A stretch of 64,000 nucleotides of DNA, from assembly GCA_963682055.1 (NCBI GenBank), contig OY821742.1, positions 34,567,060-34,631,059 on the forward strand, in the 5' to 3' direction. Origin of the DNA: Primula veris (lineage: Eukaryota > Streptophyta > Magnoliopsida > Ericales > Primulaceae). The translations under genes and the position numbers were made by a program. Numbering within the stretch: position 1 is the stretch's first letter; each line of letters begins with the position of its first letter. Shown here piece after piece: positions 1-11,352 of the stretch. Below the pieces are notes generated by a model. It was not told the origin of the DNA, did not search any database, and was given only the letters and a program-made list of their open reading frames with translations.

Positions 1-373
1 TAATACTCTTAGGTGTATGTGGACATGTTAGTTTAATAACTACATGGGTTGGTATGGTATATATATTGTAAGATTAACTCTTAATCTTCCAATATGGGAT
101 TATTCTAAATGGTTTTTCTCATTAACCATTTCGTTTTTCCAGATTTTTTTTCTCCAGATTTTAGCTTCCGAGGTACCAACTTTGAAGCCACTTTGTATTC
201 ACACCCATTCTCCGAATAGGTCATGTGATATACCGTTACGAAGCTCGTCACACGGGCTACTCAACCACGTTGAGTACGGTATAAACAACTCAACGCTGTT
301 ACACGAAATAATGACTCGAAGTTGGTCCAGTGACCATTCGGAAACACCCATGTTTTCACATGTTTTTCCAACA
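1..373 (-). repeat. 3' LTR (partial) of minus-strand Ty1/copia element
   Basis: This stretch matches 6806-7177 nearly base for base and is cut by the window start. Read on the minus strand the LTR begins TGTTGGAAAAAC at 373. It is preceded at about 374-381 by a short purine run (TGGGGGAT on the minus strand) that fits a polypurine tract. The two copies differ mainly by a small indel in a T/C run near 145-165. Confidence 0.85.
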
Positions 374-850
374 ATCCCCCACATGAATGCAATTGGCTGA
401 AAATAAAATGCTCCTAAATGCATACGAGAGAAAACCGCAAGAGTTCACTGCATAAGGACAGGTAGCGCGCGCCTTGAACCTGCCGTAGTGACGTAAAATC
501 TGATATGCTACTATTGGGTAGCCTTTAAGCCTTGAACCCTTTAGCGTTTGTGCATACCAGGGTAATGCGCACACAGTGTCCCCTCTACACCACTTACTAA
601 GCCCTTTGGTTGTTGTCCATATTTGGCCGTGGACTGCCTTGGCAAAGTTCAACCGAGTGCTCTAGTGATTTAGCCCATGGCTCATCACATAGTATCGGCC
701 ATACACACTCGTCATAGGTGATTTCAAGTCAAGGGTGTCCTGACTCACCCCTCTCGACCTTCGAGATACTTGTTTTCATTAAGAGCCTCATGCTCACCCT
801 TAAGATGGTCTAGGTCTATCACTCTTTCATCCTAGAAATGGGCTGGGAAC

Positions 851-3800
851 TTAAGTTCCCGAGTGCTTTGTTCGGTCACCCCCACAGTTCGGTTTTCCCG
901 TTGAACCCGACGCTGGAGAATCCAGTTCGGGTTGGGTTGCCTCTGAGGAGGTTTCCAGTTTAATGGGCTTCAACCCCATTCCCCTCGATGAAACTTCAAC
1001 TCCTACCTGAGTCAAGCCTTTTGTAAATGGATCCGCTATATTGTCTTTAGATCTCACAAAATCTAAGGACACCACACCGTTAGCTAACAATTCTCTTACG
1101 GATTTATGTCTCCGACGAATATGTCGGGACTTTCCATTATACATATGATCCTGCGCCCGTCCAATAGCCGACTGACTATCGCAGTGCATGCTTATTGCTG
1201 GGACAGGTTTCGGCCACATTGGAATTCCTTCCAGAAAGCTTCTCAGCCAATCAGCCTCTTCTGTTGCTAGATCCAACGCTATGAACTCAGATTACATAGT
1301 TGATCTAGCTATGCACGTCTGCTTGGATGATCTCCATGAGACAGCTGCTCCTCCCATCACGAACACATATCCGCTAGTGGATCGTGTACTGTTGGAATCC
1401 GAGATCCAGTTTGCATCAGAATACCCTTCCAGTACAGCTGGATATCTGGTATAATGCAACCCTCGGTCTGCTGTGTATCTCATGTATCTGAGAAGTCTCA
1501 TGATGGCCTTCCAGTGTTCCTCATTGGGATTACTGGTGTACCTACTCAGTCTACTCACTGAGTTGGCTATGTCTGGTCTAGTACAGTTCATGACGTACAT
1601 CAGACTGCCTATTATTCGAGAATATTCCAATTGTCTCACACTCTCCCCAAAGTTCTTTTTCAGGGTGGTTGAGATCTCTATCGGAGTTCTGGATGTAGCT
1701 CTACTATCTTTATCAAATTTGTCAAGCATCTGTCTGACATAGTGAGTTTGAGATAGCGCATATCCGTCTGATGTCTTGGTAATTTTCATACCAAGTATAA
1801 CATCAGCGACACCCAAGTCTTTCATCTCGAATTTTTGTGACAACATTTTCTTAGTGGAGTTGATGTTATCAATACTCCCTATTATAATCATGTCATCTAC
1901 GTAGAGGCAGACTACCACGTAGTCCTTTTCATTTCCTTTTACGTAGACGCATTTGTCACATTCGTTTATCCGAAAACCGTTTGATAGCATCACTCTATCA
2001 AATTTTTCGTGCCATTGTTTAGGTGCTTGTTTAAGTCCATACAAGGACTTCACAAGTTTACACACCTTGTGAGCTTTACCTGGAACCACAAACCCTTCCG
2101 GTTGTTCCATGTAAATTTCCTCTTCCAACTCACCATTCAAGAACGCCGTTTTAACATCCATTTGATGTATTTCCAGATCGAACAGTGCTGCGAGAGCAAT
2201 GACTATCCGGATTGACGTCTTCCTGGAGACAGGAGCATAGGTGTCGAAATAGTCGACACCTTCGGTTTGTCTAAAATCTTTCACTACAAGCCTAGCCTTG
2301 TATTTCTCGATTGTTCCATCGAGCTTTCTCTTCCTCTTGAAGATCCACTTGTGTCCTAGTGGCTTACACCCGGGTGGTAGATCCACTAGTTCCCAAGTGT
2401 GATTTTGTAATATCGATTCAACCTCATTGTTGATCGCTTCCTCCCAATATTGGGCTTCCGGGGATGACATTGCTTGTTTGAATGTCGCCGGTTCGCCTTC
2501 TATCATGAAGGTTACAAAATCTGGACCGAAAGTCGTTTCCTTTCTAGCCCTTTTACTACGTCGAGGCTCTTCTTCTTCTTCCTCCAACGGTTCACTTGCC
2601 CCCACATTTTCCTCACTATTTGACTCCTCAGTCTCTACAGTTATGGAAGACTTGCGGGGAAAGATCTCCTCGAAGAAAGAAGCTTCTCGAGCTTCGGTGA
2701 TAGTATCTGCATGCACATCGGGATTATCCGACTTGTGCACGAGAAAACGATAAGCACTACTGTTTTGTGCATATCCTATGAACACACAGTCTACCGTCTT
2801 TGGCCCTATTCTCGTTCTTTTAGGAAGCGAGACAAGGACCTTCGCGAGACAACCCCAAACCCTTAAGAATTTATAGCTCGGCCTATGGCCTTTCCATAGT
2901 TCATAAGGTGGTTTATCACGTTTCTTATGTGGTAGCTTGTTCAATACATAGTTGGCGGAAAGCAGCGCTTCCCCCCACATGTTCTGGGGTAACCCAGAAC
3001 TTATTAACATAGCATTCATCATTTCCTTGAGCGTCCTATTCTTACGCTCGGCAACCCCATTCTGCTCCGGAGAGTATGGGGCTGTCGTTTGATGTATAAT
3101 GCCATTTTCTGCGCATATCTGCGCAAACGGTGCTTCGTATTCACCGCCTCTATCACTCCTCAACATTTTAATCTTTTTATTGAGTTGATTCTCTACTTCG
3201 GTCTTATAAAGAGCGAATTTCTCTACCGCTTCGTCTTTACTTCTCATTAAGTAGACATAGCAGTATCTAGTACAATCATCTATAAACGTGATGAAATACT
3301 TTTTCCCTCATCGCGTTTGTATAAACTTTAAGTCGCATACATCCGTGTGTATTAGACCGAGAGGTTCAGTACTTCGTTCAATATGTTGATACGAAGACTT
3401 GGTTAATTTTGCTTCAACACAAACCTCACATTTATGTTGTTTATCAAATACAAAATTAGGTAGTAGATTCAGTGATATTAATTTCTTCATAGAATTAGCA
3501 TTCACATGACCTAATCTACCATGCCATAAATTAAATGAATCGCAAGAATAAGCAAACGAAGTTTTATTGGCCACTTGGGCAACATTCACGATTACATTAT
3601 TCTTGGTACTGGCCTCAGCCTTAGTACCCTCAATAGCTAACTCGGCTTTAGGAGCCGGAGTACCAACATTTAATTTAAACATGCCGTTGGTCATATAGCC
3701 ACGGCCTACATACATTCCGTTTAAAGTGATTACAATTTTTGCAGATTCAAATACAAGTTTAAATCCTTTGTTCACCATCACGGACCCGGAAACCAGATTC

Positions 3801-5260
3801 TTGCGAATTTCCGGCACATGGAGCACGCCATTCAGTGTGAGCTCCTTTCCCGATGTCATCTTCAGCAGCACGGTTCCTTTTCCTTCCACCCTGGAAGTAG
3901 CCGAGTTCCCCATGAAGCAGCTCTCATTGTCCACGGCCGTATAGGTCTTGAACATCCATTTGCTGGCACAGATGTGACTAGTGGCGCCTGTGTCCAGCCA
4001 CCATTCCTTTGGGTTGCTCCCCACCAGGTTCACTTCCGAGACCACAGCACTCAGGTGCATATAGTCCTGTCCAGCATCATCTCCTCCCTCAGCCACATTA
4101 GCTTGAGCAGGTGCCCTCTTCCTCCCTTTCCCTTGGAACTTCCTCTTTGGGGGGGGGGGGGGGGGGGGGGGGGGGTTGGGCTTGTCGGTGCGCATCTTAC
4201 AATCCGCGGCACGATGGCCCGGTTTGTTGCACACAAAGCAGTCTCCCATGAATTTCTTCTTGAGAGAGGCACCGACTCCGCTGTCAAAGCGTTTCCGCTT
4301 AGACACAGCGTCCTCAACCACATGGGCCTTGGCAACCGCGTTGCCTGCTCCGCCACCGCCTTTCCTTCCGGATCGGCGGTTGCTTTGCTCAACATTGAGC
4401 CTCTCAATGAGTCCCTCCAAGGTCATAGCCTTTCGCTTGTGTTTCAGGTAGTTTTGAAACTCTTTCCAAGAAGGTGGCAGTTTCTCAATCATTAATGCCA
4501 CTTGGAAAGGTTCGTTGATAACTAGCCCTTCAACCTCAAGCCTATGGTATATGAGTTGGAGTTCCTCAACCTGCTCGATAACACTCTTCCCATCAGTCAT
4601 CATGTACTCGTGAAAGTCCGTGATGACAAATTTCTTTGCGCCAGCGTTATTCACTTTGTACTTTCGTTCGAGAGACTCCCAAAGCTCCTTTGCAGAAGCC
4701 TTGGGCTCGAATACACTGAAGAGAGTGTCATCCAGAGCACACAGGATGTAGTTCCGGCATAGGTAGTCGCCGTGTTTCCACACTTCCACCGCCGAAACCG
4801 TCTGCACGTCCTCATCGTCCTCGCTTAGGACGGGTGCAGACTCCTTAAGAAACCGGGTCAGATTAAGGGCAGTTAAATAAAACAGCATCTTTTGCTGCCA
4901 ACGTTTGAAGTTGTTGCCCCTAAACTTTTCCGGTCTCTCCAGTTGAGAGGTTGGCAACATTGGCATCGCCGGTGTTTCCGGAGCCTTGCCCTTTGCCCTG
5001 GCTGCAGCCACAAGCGCTGCCTTGGCCGCAGCCTTAGCAGCAGCCTGTGCTGCGGCCGCAGCCGTAGCCATAGCATCAGCCTCTGCCGCAGCAGCGTCGG
5101 CCTCAGCCTTTGCCGCAGCAGCTTCGGCCTCAGCCTGAGCCTGAGCCCCCCCACTCGCAGCGCTCGCATTGTTATGGCTACTGCCAATCACAAGTGCGCC
5201 CTGCACGTTTTCCGAAGAAACGGTGGGTATTTGATCCTCATTAGTCATCTGAAATGACAA
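851..5260 (-). pseudogene. Ty1/copia gag-pol polyprotein, interrupted by two stop codons
   Basis: One minus-strand reading frame runs through the whole stretch and is broken twice: a TGA at about 3305-3307, at the start of the integrase core, and a TAA at about 1289-1291, inside RNase H. The order is gag, protease, integrase, reverse transcriptase, RNase H, which is copia order. Visible signs are an Ala/Lys/Glu-rich gag N-terminus, a CCHC knuckle (CFVCNKPGHRAADC), a protease DTGA motif, an HHCC integrase zinc site (HGRLGHVN...CEVC), integrase core text (SDRGGEYE), the RT motif YVDDM and a C-terminal RNase H ending before 851. A run of 27 G on the plus strand (4149-4175) encodes poly-proline just after the zinc knuckle and could be length-variable or a sequencing problem. 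Both stops look like single-base changes, so the copy is young but cannot make a full polyprotein by simple translation. Confidence 0.93.
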
Positions 5261-5738
5261 ATTAAAACCGTTTAGTTTCTCGCAAGAAAACTAAAATTCT
5301 TAATCGCAAATACTAATTATAACTTAATTAGATTGCTTCAAAAGAATAAAAAACCAAAGAAAGAGATTCTAGCGTGAAAATCAAATTACTTTTGATTTCA
5401 CTAAGAATTCTTTATAGTATTCTAGAATAAAAAGATTAAAACCCAATTCGGATTTATTCTATGTGCAAATTTCAATTTCTAGAAAACTAGCAATGATTTT
5501 GCGAGAATAAAAACCGAGACGTCAACAACAATAAAATAAAAAAGAAAAGTCCTTTCTTATTTCGAAAATAGAAAAACCAAAAAATAATATTGTTTAAGAT
5601 TGTTGGTCTTTGGTACTATTTCGAATACGATAAATGAAAGGACAATAAAATAAAGAAGACAGGAACGCAATGGAAATAACAAATTTATTTCTCACAATTG
5701 GAATATGAATTACAATTCCTGACTCAACAAATAAATAA

Positions 5739-6024
5739 AACTGCTGGACTGAAATAAAGAAACTGCCGGACTGGTTTTACAGAAACTGCCGGACTGGTTT
5801 TACAGAAACTGCCGGACTGGTTTTAACAAACTGCCGGACTGGTTTTAAACAAACTGCCGGACTGGTTTTAAACAAAACTGCCGGACTGGTTTTAACAAAC
5901 TGCCGGACTGGTTTTAAACAAACTGCCGGACTGGTTTTGAACAAAACAAACTGGACTGGTTTTAAAGCATAAAAAACTGCCGGACTGGTTTTTAACAAAT
6001 AAAAAACTGCCGGACTGTTTTTTG
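5739..6024 (-). repeat. Tandem array of about 21-24 bp units in the copia leader
   Basis: Around eleven copies of a unit with core AACTGCCGGACTGGTTTT are joined by spacers of variable length. The array lies in the untranslated region between the gag start and the TATA-like box, so it would be in the element's RNA. It creates spurious open frames on the minus strand. Confidence 0.85.
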
Positions 6025-6635
6025 TAAATACTGGAAATTACAGAACTGAAAAGTAAATAACATAATCGAAAGACTGAAAGTAAACAGTACTGAAATGTAA
6101 ATACAGAAAAGAAACAGTACAGGAAAGTAAATTACAGAAATGAAACGGTACTGAAATGAAATGGACAGAAAGTAAAAGACTGAAAAATAAATAACAGAAA
6201 GTAAAAGAAGAGGCAACTGCTGAGCAGTTTCCCTTAAACAATATTTCCCGAACCACCTTTAAAGGTTTCTGGTTTCGGGACTTTGTTCCCAAGGTACAAC
6301 TTCTATCTCAGAGTGGCTCGTATGGAAACCGGCACCGAACCACAGGTCGAGCTGTTGGTGGTGCGGTTCTCTCTCACTAAGTGTATGCTTATGCTGTGAG
6401 TTGTGTGTATGATGGTGTGTTCAAATGAGAGGGGAGGGCTGCCTTTTATAGGCTCTATAGAAACCGCAGCCATAATTGTGGTCATTAATTCCGGGAGTTA
6501 CACCCACAGAATCCGCTCAATTTAATTCTGAAACCGCAGCATTTAATCTCATTCATTGCTGACGTTTCTCTTGCTGGAAACTCTAGGGACTCCTTTTGTA
6601 TTTTATACAAAACTCCCTATTCGGGTTTGGACCCA

Positions 6636-6800
6636 AGACCCAAGACCCGAGACCCGAGACATTCCCCAAATCCCAAATCCCAAATCCCACGCCCACGCCC
6701 ACGCCCACGCCCACGCCCACGCCCGTGCCCGTGCCCGTGCCCCGAGACCCGAGACCCGAGACCCGAGACACGAGACACGAGCGAGCGCGCGTGTGTGGTA
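6636..6800. repeat. Simple repeats (ACCCGAG, CCCACG, CCCGTG) and a short palindrome
   Basis: ACCCGAG-type repeats flank a CCCACG/CCCGTG hexamer array; a GTGTGTGGTACACAC palindrome follows at about 6791-6805. The open frames here are all caused by the repeats. Confidence 0.85.
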
Positions 6801-6805
6801 CACAC

Positions 6806-7177
6806 TAATACTCTTAGGTGTATGTGGACATGTTAGTTTAATAACTACATGGGTTGGTATGGTATATATATTGTAAGATTAACTCTTAATCTTCCAATAT
6901 GGGATTATTCTAAATGGTTTTTCTCATTAACCATTTCGTTTTTCCAGATTTTTTTTTTCAGATTTGAGCTTCCGAGGTACCAACTTTGAAGCCACTTTGT
7001 ATTCACACCCATTCTCCGAATAGGTCATGTGATATACCGTTACGAAGCTCGTCACACGGGCTACTCAACCACGTTGAGTACGGTATAAACAACTCAGCGC
7101 TGTTACACGAAATAATGACTCGAAGTTGGTCCAGTGACCATTCGGAAACACCCATGTTTTCACATGTTTTTCCAACA
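6806..7177 (-). repeat. 5' LTR (shared part) of the minus-strand copia element
   Basis: Direct repeat of 1-373. The outer end is fixed at 7177 (CCAACA on plus, TGTTGG on minus), where the sequence passes into an unrelated older gag frame. The LTR probably continues left of 6806. Confidence 0.85.
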
Positions 7178-8478
7178 CCTACAACACGAGATTTGTCTTT
7201 TTGTCCCCAATTTCTTTTGGGTCTGACATTGTTAGTGACATAGGTCTTTACTAGCAAATTTAAATCGCTTCTAGTCACATGAAACCTATAAGGACATCTA
7301 GAATAAATATGCTCATTTATACTACAATTTAAATGCATAGACTTTTTCGCATAATGAGAATTATACGAAGTTTTGGAAAAGTTTTTCGGATTATCCAATT
7401 TGGTTTGAAAACCTAAACCTTTTCTATCGTTAAAAGATTTTTTAAAAATCTTGGAAGCACTCCCTTTAGTAAAAACAACCTCTTGTTTAGGCGGAGTAGG
7501 AGTTTTAGAAATGTTAGAGGATTCGACGAAGCGAGTTTTGTTTGAATTAGAACTAATGCAATCATAACCTAAACCACTTTTGTCATTAACATCTTTTTAA
7601 CAACTCAAAATCTCGTCTAAAACGGTTTTACCATTAGAAAACTTTGAAATCGTCAAATCAAGTTTTTCAATGGAAATGACAAGCTCGTTTTTTTTAATTT
7701 TCAAAGGGTCATTCTCGGTTTGTAAAATCTTGAGCTTGTCATTTAAGTTAAAAGCATAAGAACTAAAAAACTTGTTTTTGCTTGTAAATTTATTGAAAGA
7801 ATTTTTTAACTCTTCAAAATTTTCTACTAAATCACAATATAAAGAAGGTGATTTTGAAAAAGTTTTAGCAAGTCTAGACACTTCATTTTTAAGAAATTTG
7901 GTCTCAATTTATAAAGACTCGTTTTGAACAAAGAGATCATTGTTTTTATTTTTCAATTCTTCATTTTCGTCATCTACATCATATAAAGAAAATGACAATT
8001 TCGCAATAGAATTATTTTCAATGTCATCTCTTTTCAAAGATCTTATTTCTTCATTAAGAGAAGAATTTATCCTTTTAAGAGAGTCGACATTTTCGATAAA
8101 TTTAGAAAACTTTTTGGAGTAAACATCGCAAAGATGAAGTAATTCATCATAGGATAGATCATTTACCTCATCGGCTTCGCTTTCACTTGAAGACGATTTG
8201 TTGACTTCATTGTTGTCTTGCATGGCCATATAGCAAGCAAGATGACCGAATTCGTCTTGGTCGGAACTTTTGCTAGAGCTTGAAGTGAGTATTTTTGACT
8301 TCTTCTTCATTTGTTTGCTCTTGTTATATTTGATGCAATCTCTTACCATGTGTCCTTCCTTACCACAAGTATAGCAAACAAAATCGTTAGAATAAATTGA
8401 ATTGTTTGACGATTTACCTTTATATTTGTGTTGGTCGTGTAGCTTGAGCACTTCTTTGACAATTCTTCGAATTTCCAT
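7178..8478 (-). pseudogene. Older Ty1/copia gag fragment, disrupted by the 5' element
   Basis: The minus strand encodes a retroelement gag with a CCHC knuckle (CYTCGKEGHMVRDC) near 8340-8385, then Ser/Asp-rich and long coiled-coil-like sequence. An in-frame stop lies at 7906-7908 and another near 7597-7599. Past these, recognisable sequence continues to 7178 and stops where the younger element's LTR begins. The rest of this element should lie beyond the left end of the window. The coding start at 8478 lies just inside the primer site and LTR at 8574-9445, so they belong to the same element. Confidence 0.8.
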
Positions 8479-8573
8479 TTGTCCTCACACAAGTTAGAAT
8501 TGTACAAGTTTACCATATGGATCTTAACTCTAAAATCGCTAGATTTTTATTTTATTTTACATGCAAGAGCCTA

Positions 8574-8586
8574 GGTTGTGATACCA
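8574..8586 (-). other. Primer binding site of the older copia element
   Basis: On the minus strand this reads TGGTATCACAACC, close to the initiator tRNA-Met type site TGGTATCAGAGC. It lies two bases inside the LTR end at 8589. Confidence 0.65.
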
Positions 8587-8588
8587 AT

Positions 8589-8610
8589 TGTTGACCCATG
8601 CGGCTAAACC

Positions 8611-8642
<32 letters not shown>

Positions 8643-9445
8643 GGTTGTGAATAAGGTTTTAGACGTTTTTTGCGGAATTAAATCTTAAGCACAACTAACA
8701 AGCCAACTAACGAGATTAAACTACGCAATCAATAAGCTTGTGCAATAATAATCAATATTAAAGTTAAATCATTCACACAAATAATAATATATATGCAGAA
8801 AGTAAAGAGCAGGGAAGAGATGACATCACGATATATAGAGGTTCGGTAAACCCGCATAGTCATCTCCTCGGTATTCACGCTATCGAGTATTTCACTATAA
8901 TCTTCTTCCTAAGATTACAACCTAACGAGCTAATCGAACGATTAAGCTCCCCCTCACTCTATGAGTATCCCGAATGAAAAGACCTAGAGCTTCTAAGTAA
9001 CACTCGCTTACAAAGCATCTACCCGATCAGTCGCTCACAAACGAGTTTATAATTCATTCTACAATTTTAATCGAAAGTGTATCGCTCATACACAAATATT
9101 CTCAAATTGTTTATAAGATTACAATAAAAGTACACTCAAAAATTTATAAGATTACAAGTGACAATTGTGTAGTATAAAGTCTTTTCTTACTTTGATCTTG
9201 TATTGAATTTATATGGATATTGAGTGTGTGATTTGTGTGTTTATGAGAGCTATTTGGGGGTTTTTGTAGAGCAAAAATGTATATTGTATCTCTCATGACC
9301 GTTTGGAGTGGTTAAGAGTTTTACCCAATGGTTAAAGCCACTTTTTGAAAAAGTTAAAAAACTGTTTTTTATGATCTGCACTTTGACCCACCGGTGGGTG
9401 TCTTCTGACCCATTGATGGGTGAAATCTTTGCTGGTTCTGAAACA
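8589..9445 (-). repeat. 5' LTR of the older copia element (proposed limits)
   Basis: The inner edge (TGTTGACCC on plus at 8589) is set by the adjacent primer site. The outer edge is proposed at 9445 (TCTGAAACA), which gives TG...CA ends. It contains an (AG)n tract followed by a G run at 8611-8644. No partner LTR is in the window, so the outer limit is an inference. Confidence 0.55.
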
Positions 9446-9448
9446 TTA

Positions 9449-10053
9449 TGTGACGACCAAGATTTCTAAGAAGGAAATTCTGTGGTGCGGTGTTGTGCGT
9501 CAGTCCCACATCGTCCAGATATTAGAGTACTCATGTGGTATATGAGCTTAAAGATTTATTTTCTATCAACAAGGTCTTTTAAAGCAGTGCGACACAATAG
9601 CGAAGACGAAACTCCACAGTTAAGCGTGCTTAGATTGGAGTAGTACCAGGATGGGTGACCCTCCTGGGAAGTTGTGCCAAAGCGACAATATTGTTGATAC
9701 GGGCGTGACGGTTCGGTCTGTGGGGCCGGGTCGTTACAGGTGGTATCAGAGCCTCTGTCTGGCCAGAAATATGAGGACTAGCACGTGCGTGTGGTCCCCT
9801 GAAGGACGACGTGCCCGACGAGGACGTCGTGCCTAAAGGGAGGGTGATTGTGACGACCCAGATTTTCAGTAAGAAAATTCTATGGTGCGGTGTTGTGCGT
9901 CAGTCCCACATCGCTCAAATATGAGAGTACTCATGTGGTATATGAGCTTAAAGATCTATTTTCTATCAACAATGTCTTTTAAAGCCGTGCGACACAATAG
10001 CGAAGACGAAACTCCACGGTTAAGCGTGCTTAGCTTAGAGTAGTATCAGGATG
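9449..10053 (+). mobile_element. Cassandra-type TRIM retroelement, right LTR truncated
   Basis: A 290-bp LTR (9449-9738, TGTGACGACC...GTTACA) is followed by a perfect tRNA-Met primer site TGGTATCAGAGC at 9741-9752. Next come about 80 bp of non-coding interior, a purine tract (AAAGGGAGGG, about 9835-9844) and a second LTR from 9849. The second LTR matches the first until AGGATG at 10053 and then changes abruptly to copia RNase H sequence. The element has no coding capacity, as is normal for TRIMs. The 5S-like segment in each LTR is the hallmark of the Cassandra family. Confidence 0.88.
9611..9672 (+). promoter_or_regulatory. 5S-rRNA-derived segment with pol III internal promoter boxes
   Basis: The sequence follows plant 5S rRNA closely: box A AGTTAAGCGTGCTT at 9618-9631, an intermediate-element-like GAGTAGTACCAGGATG, and box C-like GGGTGACC with CCTGGGAAGT. 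A second, truncated copy lies at 10011-10053. Whether it is transcribed cannot be seen. Confidence 0.85.
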
Positions 10054-10426
10054 CAGTTCGAAAAAGCAACCAATTGTGACACTATCTACACGTGAAGCCA
10101 AATATGTTGCCGCTAATTCTTGTATTTTTCATGCGATTTGGTTACAAAATTTGTTGAAAGAATTGAGAATTCCACAAAATGAATCTACGAAAGTGTTTGT
10201 TGATAATAGGTCCGCGATTGCGTTTGCCAAAAATCGAGTGTTTCATGATCGAAATAAGCATATCGACACGTGTTATCATTTTATTCGCAAGTGTATTGAA
10301 AATAAGGATGTTGAAGTAAAGTACGCGAAGTCACAAGATCAATTGGTGGATATTTTTACGAAAATTCTCAAGTACGAAGATTTTCGAAGATTGAGAATTA
10401 TGCTCAGAGTTACCAAACAAGATTGA
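10054..10426 (+). pseudogene. Ty1/copia RNase H C-terminal fragment
   Basis: The plus frame encodes the end of a copia RNase H: TLSTREAKYVA, then VDNRSAIAFAKN, RNKHIDTCYHFIR and the usual DIFTK region, ending at a stop just before a purine tract and LTR. The fragment starts directly at the truncated Cassandra LTR, so everything upstream of RNase H is missing. Its orientation is opposite to the copia elements on its left, so it comes from a third element. Confidence 0.85.
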
Positions 10427-10433
10427 GGGAGAG

Positions 10434-10682
10434 TGTTGAAAAAAAGTAACTTGTGTGGTATTATTATTTAACATTTAGATTTTATAAGTTTTAGAGATTA
10501 TGGATTTAACATTTACATTTTATAAGTTTTTAGATGTCATGGGTTTATAGAATTAAAACTATGTAACATTTCATTCCCTACATTTATGTTGAGTTTAATA
10601 TAAATAATTGATGTTTTTAGCTTTGTAAGACACACCAAAATAATAAAAAAGTCATTTTCGTTTTCTTATATTTTTACTAACA
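10434..10682 (+). repeat. 3' LTR of the RNase H-bearing copia remnant (proposed)
   Basis: A GAGGGAGAG purine tract right after the stop is followed by TGTTGAAAAAAAG, a normal copia LTR start. The proposed end is CTAACA at 10682. No partner LTR is present, so the right edge is uncertain. Confidence 0.55.
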
Positions 10683-11287
10683 TTTTTTGTTACTAGTTTT
10701 TCGACCTCATTTTATATTATTCAAACCCAACAATCAAAACATAATTCAATTGAAGCTCAATTGACAATTGGTTCAACACTTTTGACCCGTCGAATTGAAA
10801 AAAAAAAATTGTATTTCTAAGTAAAACATAGAACTTCTTATACCTTTTGTAGAGCAAAATCTGAATTGTTTTGAGATAATTATGACCATTCTCCCGAACT
10901 GTTATGTTTAACATATTTGGCACGTTTTGCCAACCCTATGATGGGGGCTTCATTGTCAGTTTTATTGATTGATTGATGGTAAACATTATTGATTGATTGA
11001 TGGTAAACATTCAATAATAGGTTAGTTAGCATGTCACGTTTTTAACCTCTCTTTACGGGTTTTTGTTTAGATCCACACATTTGAATAATTTACTTTTTGT
11101 GAATGTATTTTGCCTCTAAAAACAACAGCCCTATATATGATGATGACTTTGATGTAAGCCTTTATTACCACTAATGATCAACATTCAATAGATAGGTTAA
11201 TTTACCATTAGGTATAGACGTATAATTTCCCAAACTTAAAAAAGAATAGAATAGATATTTTGGTGCCATGATGATTTGCTACTACAG
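10683..11287. other. Intergenic, upstream of the terpene synthase
   Basis: AT-rich with no gene seen. It has a short local duplication (ATTGATTGATTGATGGTAAACATT, twice near 10965-11010) and a related CATTCAATAGATAGGTTA copy near 11180. Confidence 0.6.
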
Positions 11288-11295
11288 TATATAAA
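11288..11295 (+). promoter_or_regulatory. TATA box of the terpene synthase gene
   Basis: TATATAAA lies 58 bp upstream of the chosen ATG at 11353, a normal distance for a plant gene with a short 5' UTR. Confidence 0.65.
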
Positions 11296-11352
11296 GAGTA
11301 ACATAATTCTTCAGACAAACCAGAGAAAGAAACTAACCTTTAAGTGCATGCA

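Larger units (their letters stand above)
5261..6805 (-). other. 5' leader and U3/R/U5-type region of the copia element
   Basis: No gene is seen here. Next to gag is AT-rich leader, then a tandem array (5739-6024), then a minus-strand TATA-like box (CCTATAAAAGG, about 6443-6456), and then simple repeats (about 6636-6800). The TATA box suggests that transcription starts near 6420 and that the 5' LTR reaches well left of 6806. The inner LTR edge cannot be set because the left copy is cut by the window and no clear tRNA-Met primer site was found. Confidence 0.6.

Noticed and set aside
4051..4495. Overlapping open frames on both strands around the G run
   Set aside because: Created by the homopolymer and by the gag reading frame on the minus strand.
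6556..6876. Six overlapping small open frames
   Set aside because: All come from hexamer and heptamer simple repeats.
9611..9672. A true 5S rRNA gene
   Set aside because: Only the promoter-bearing part matches, and it sits inside paired LTRs with a tRNA primer site, so it is Cassandra.
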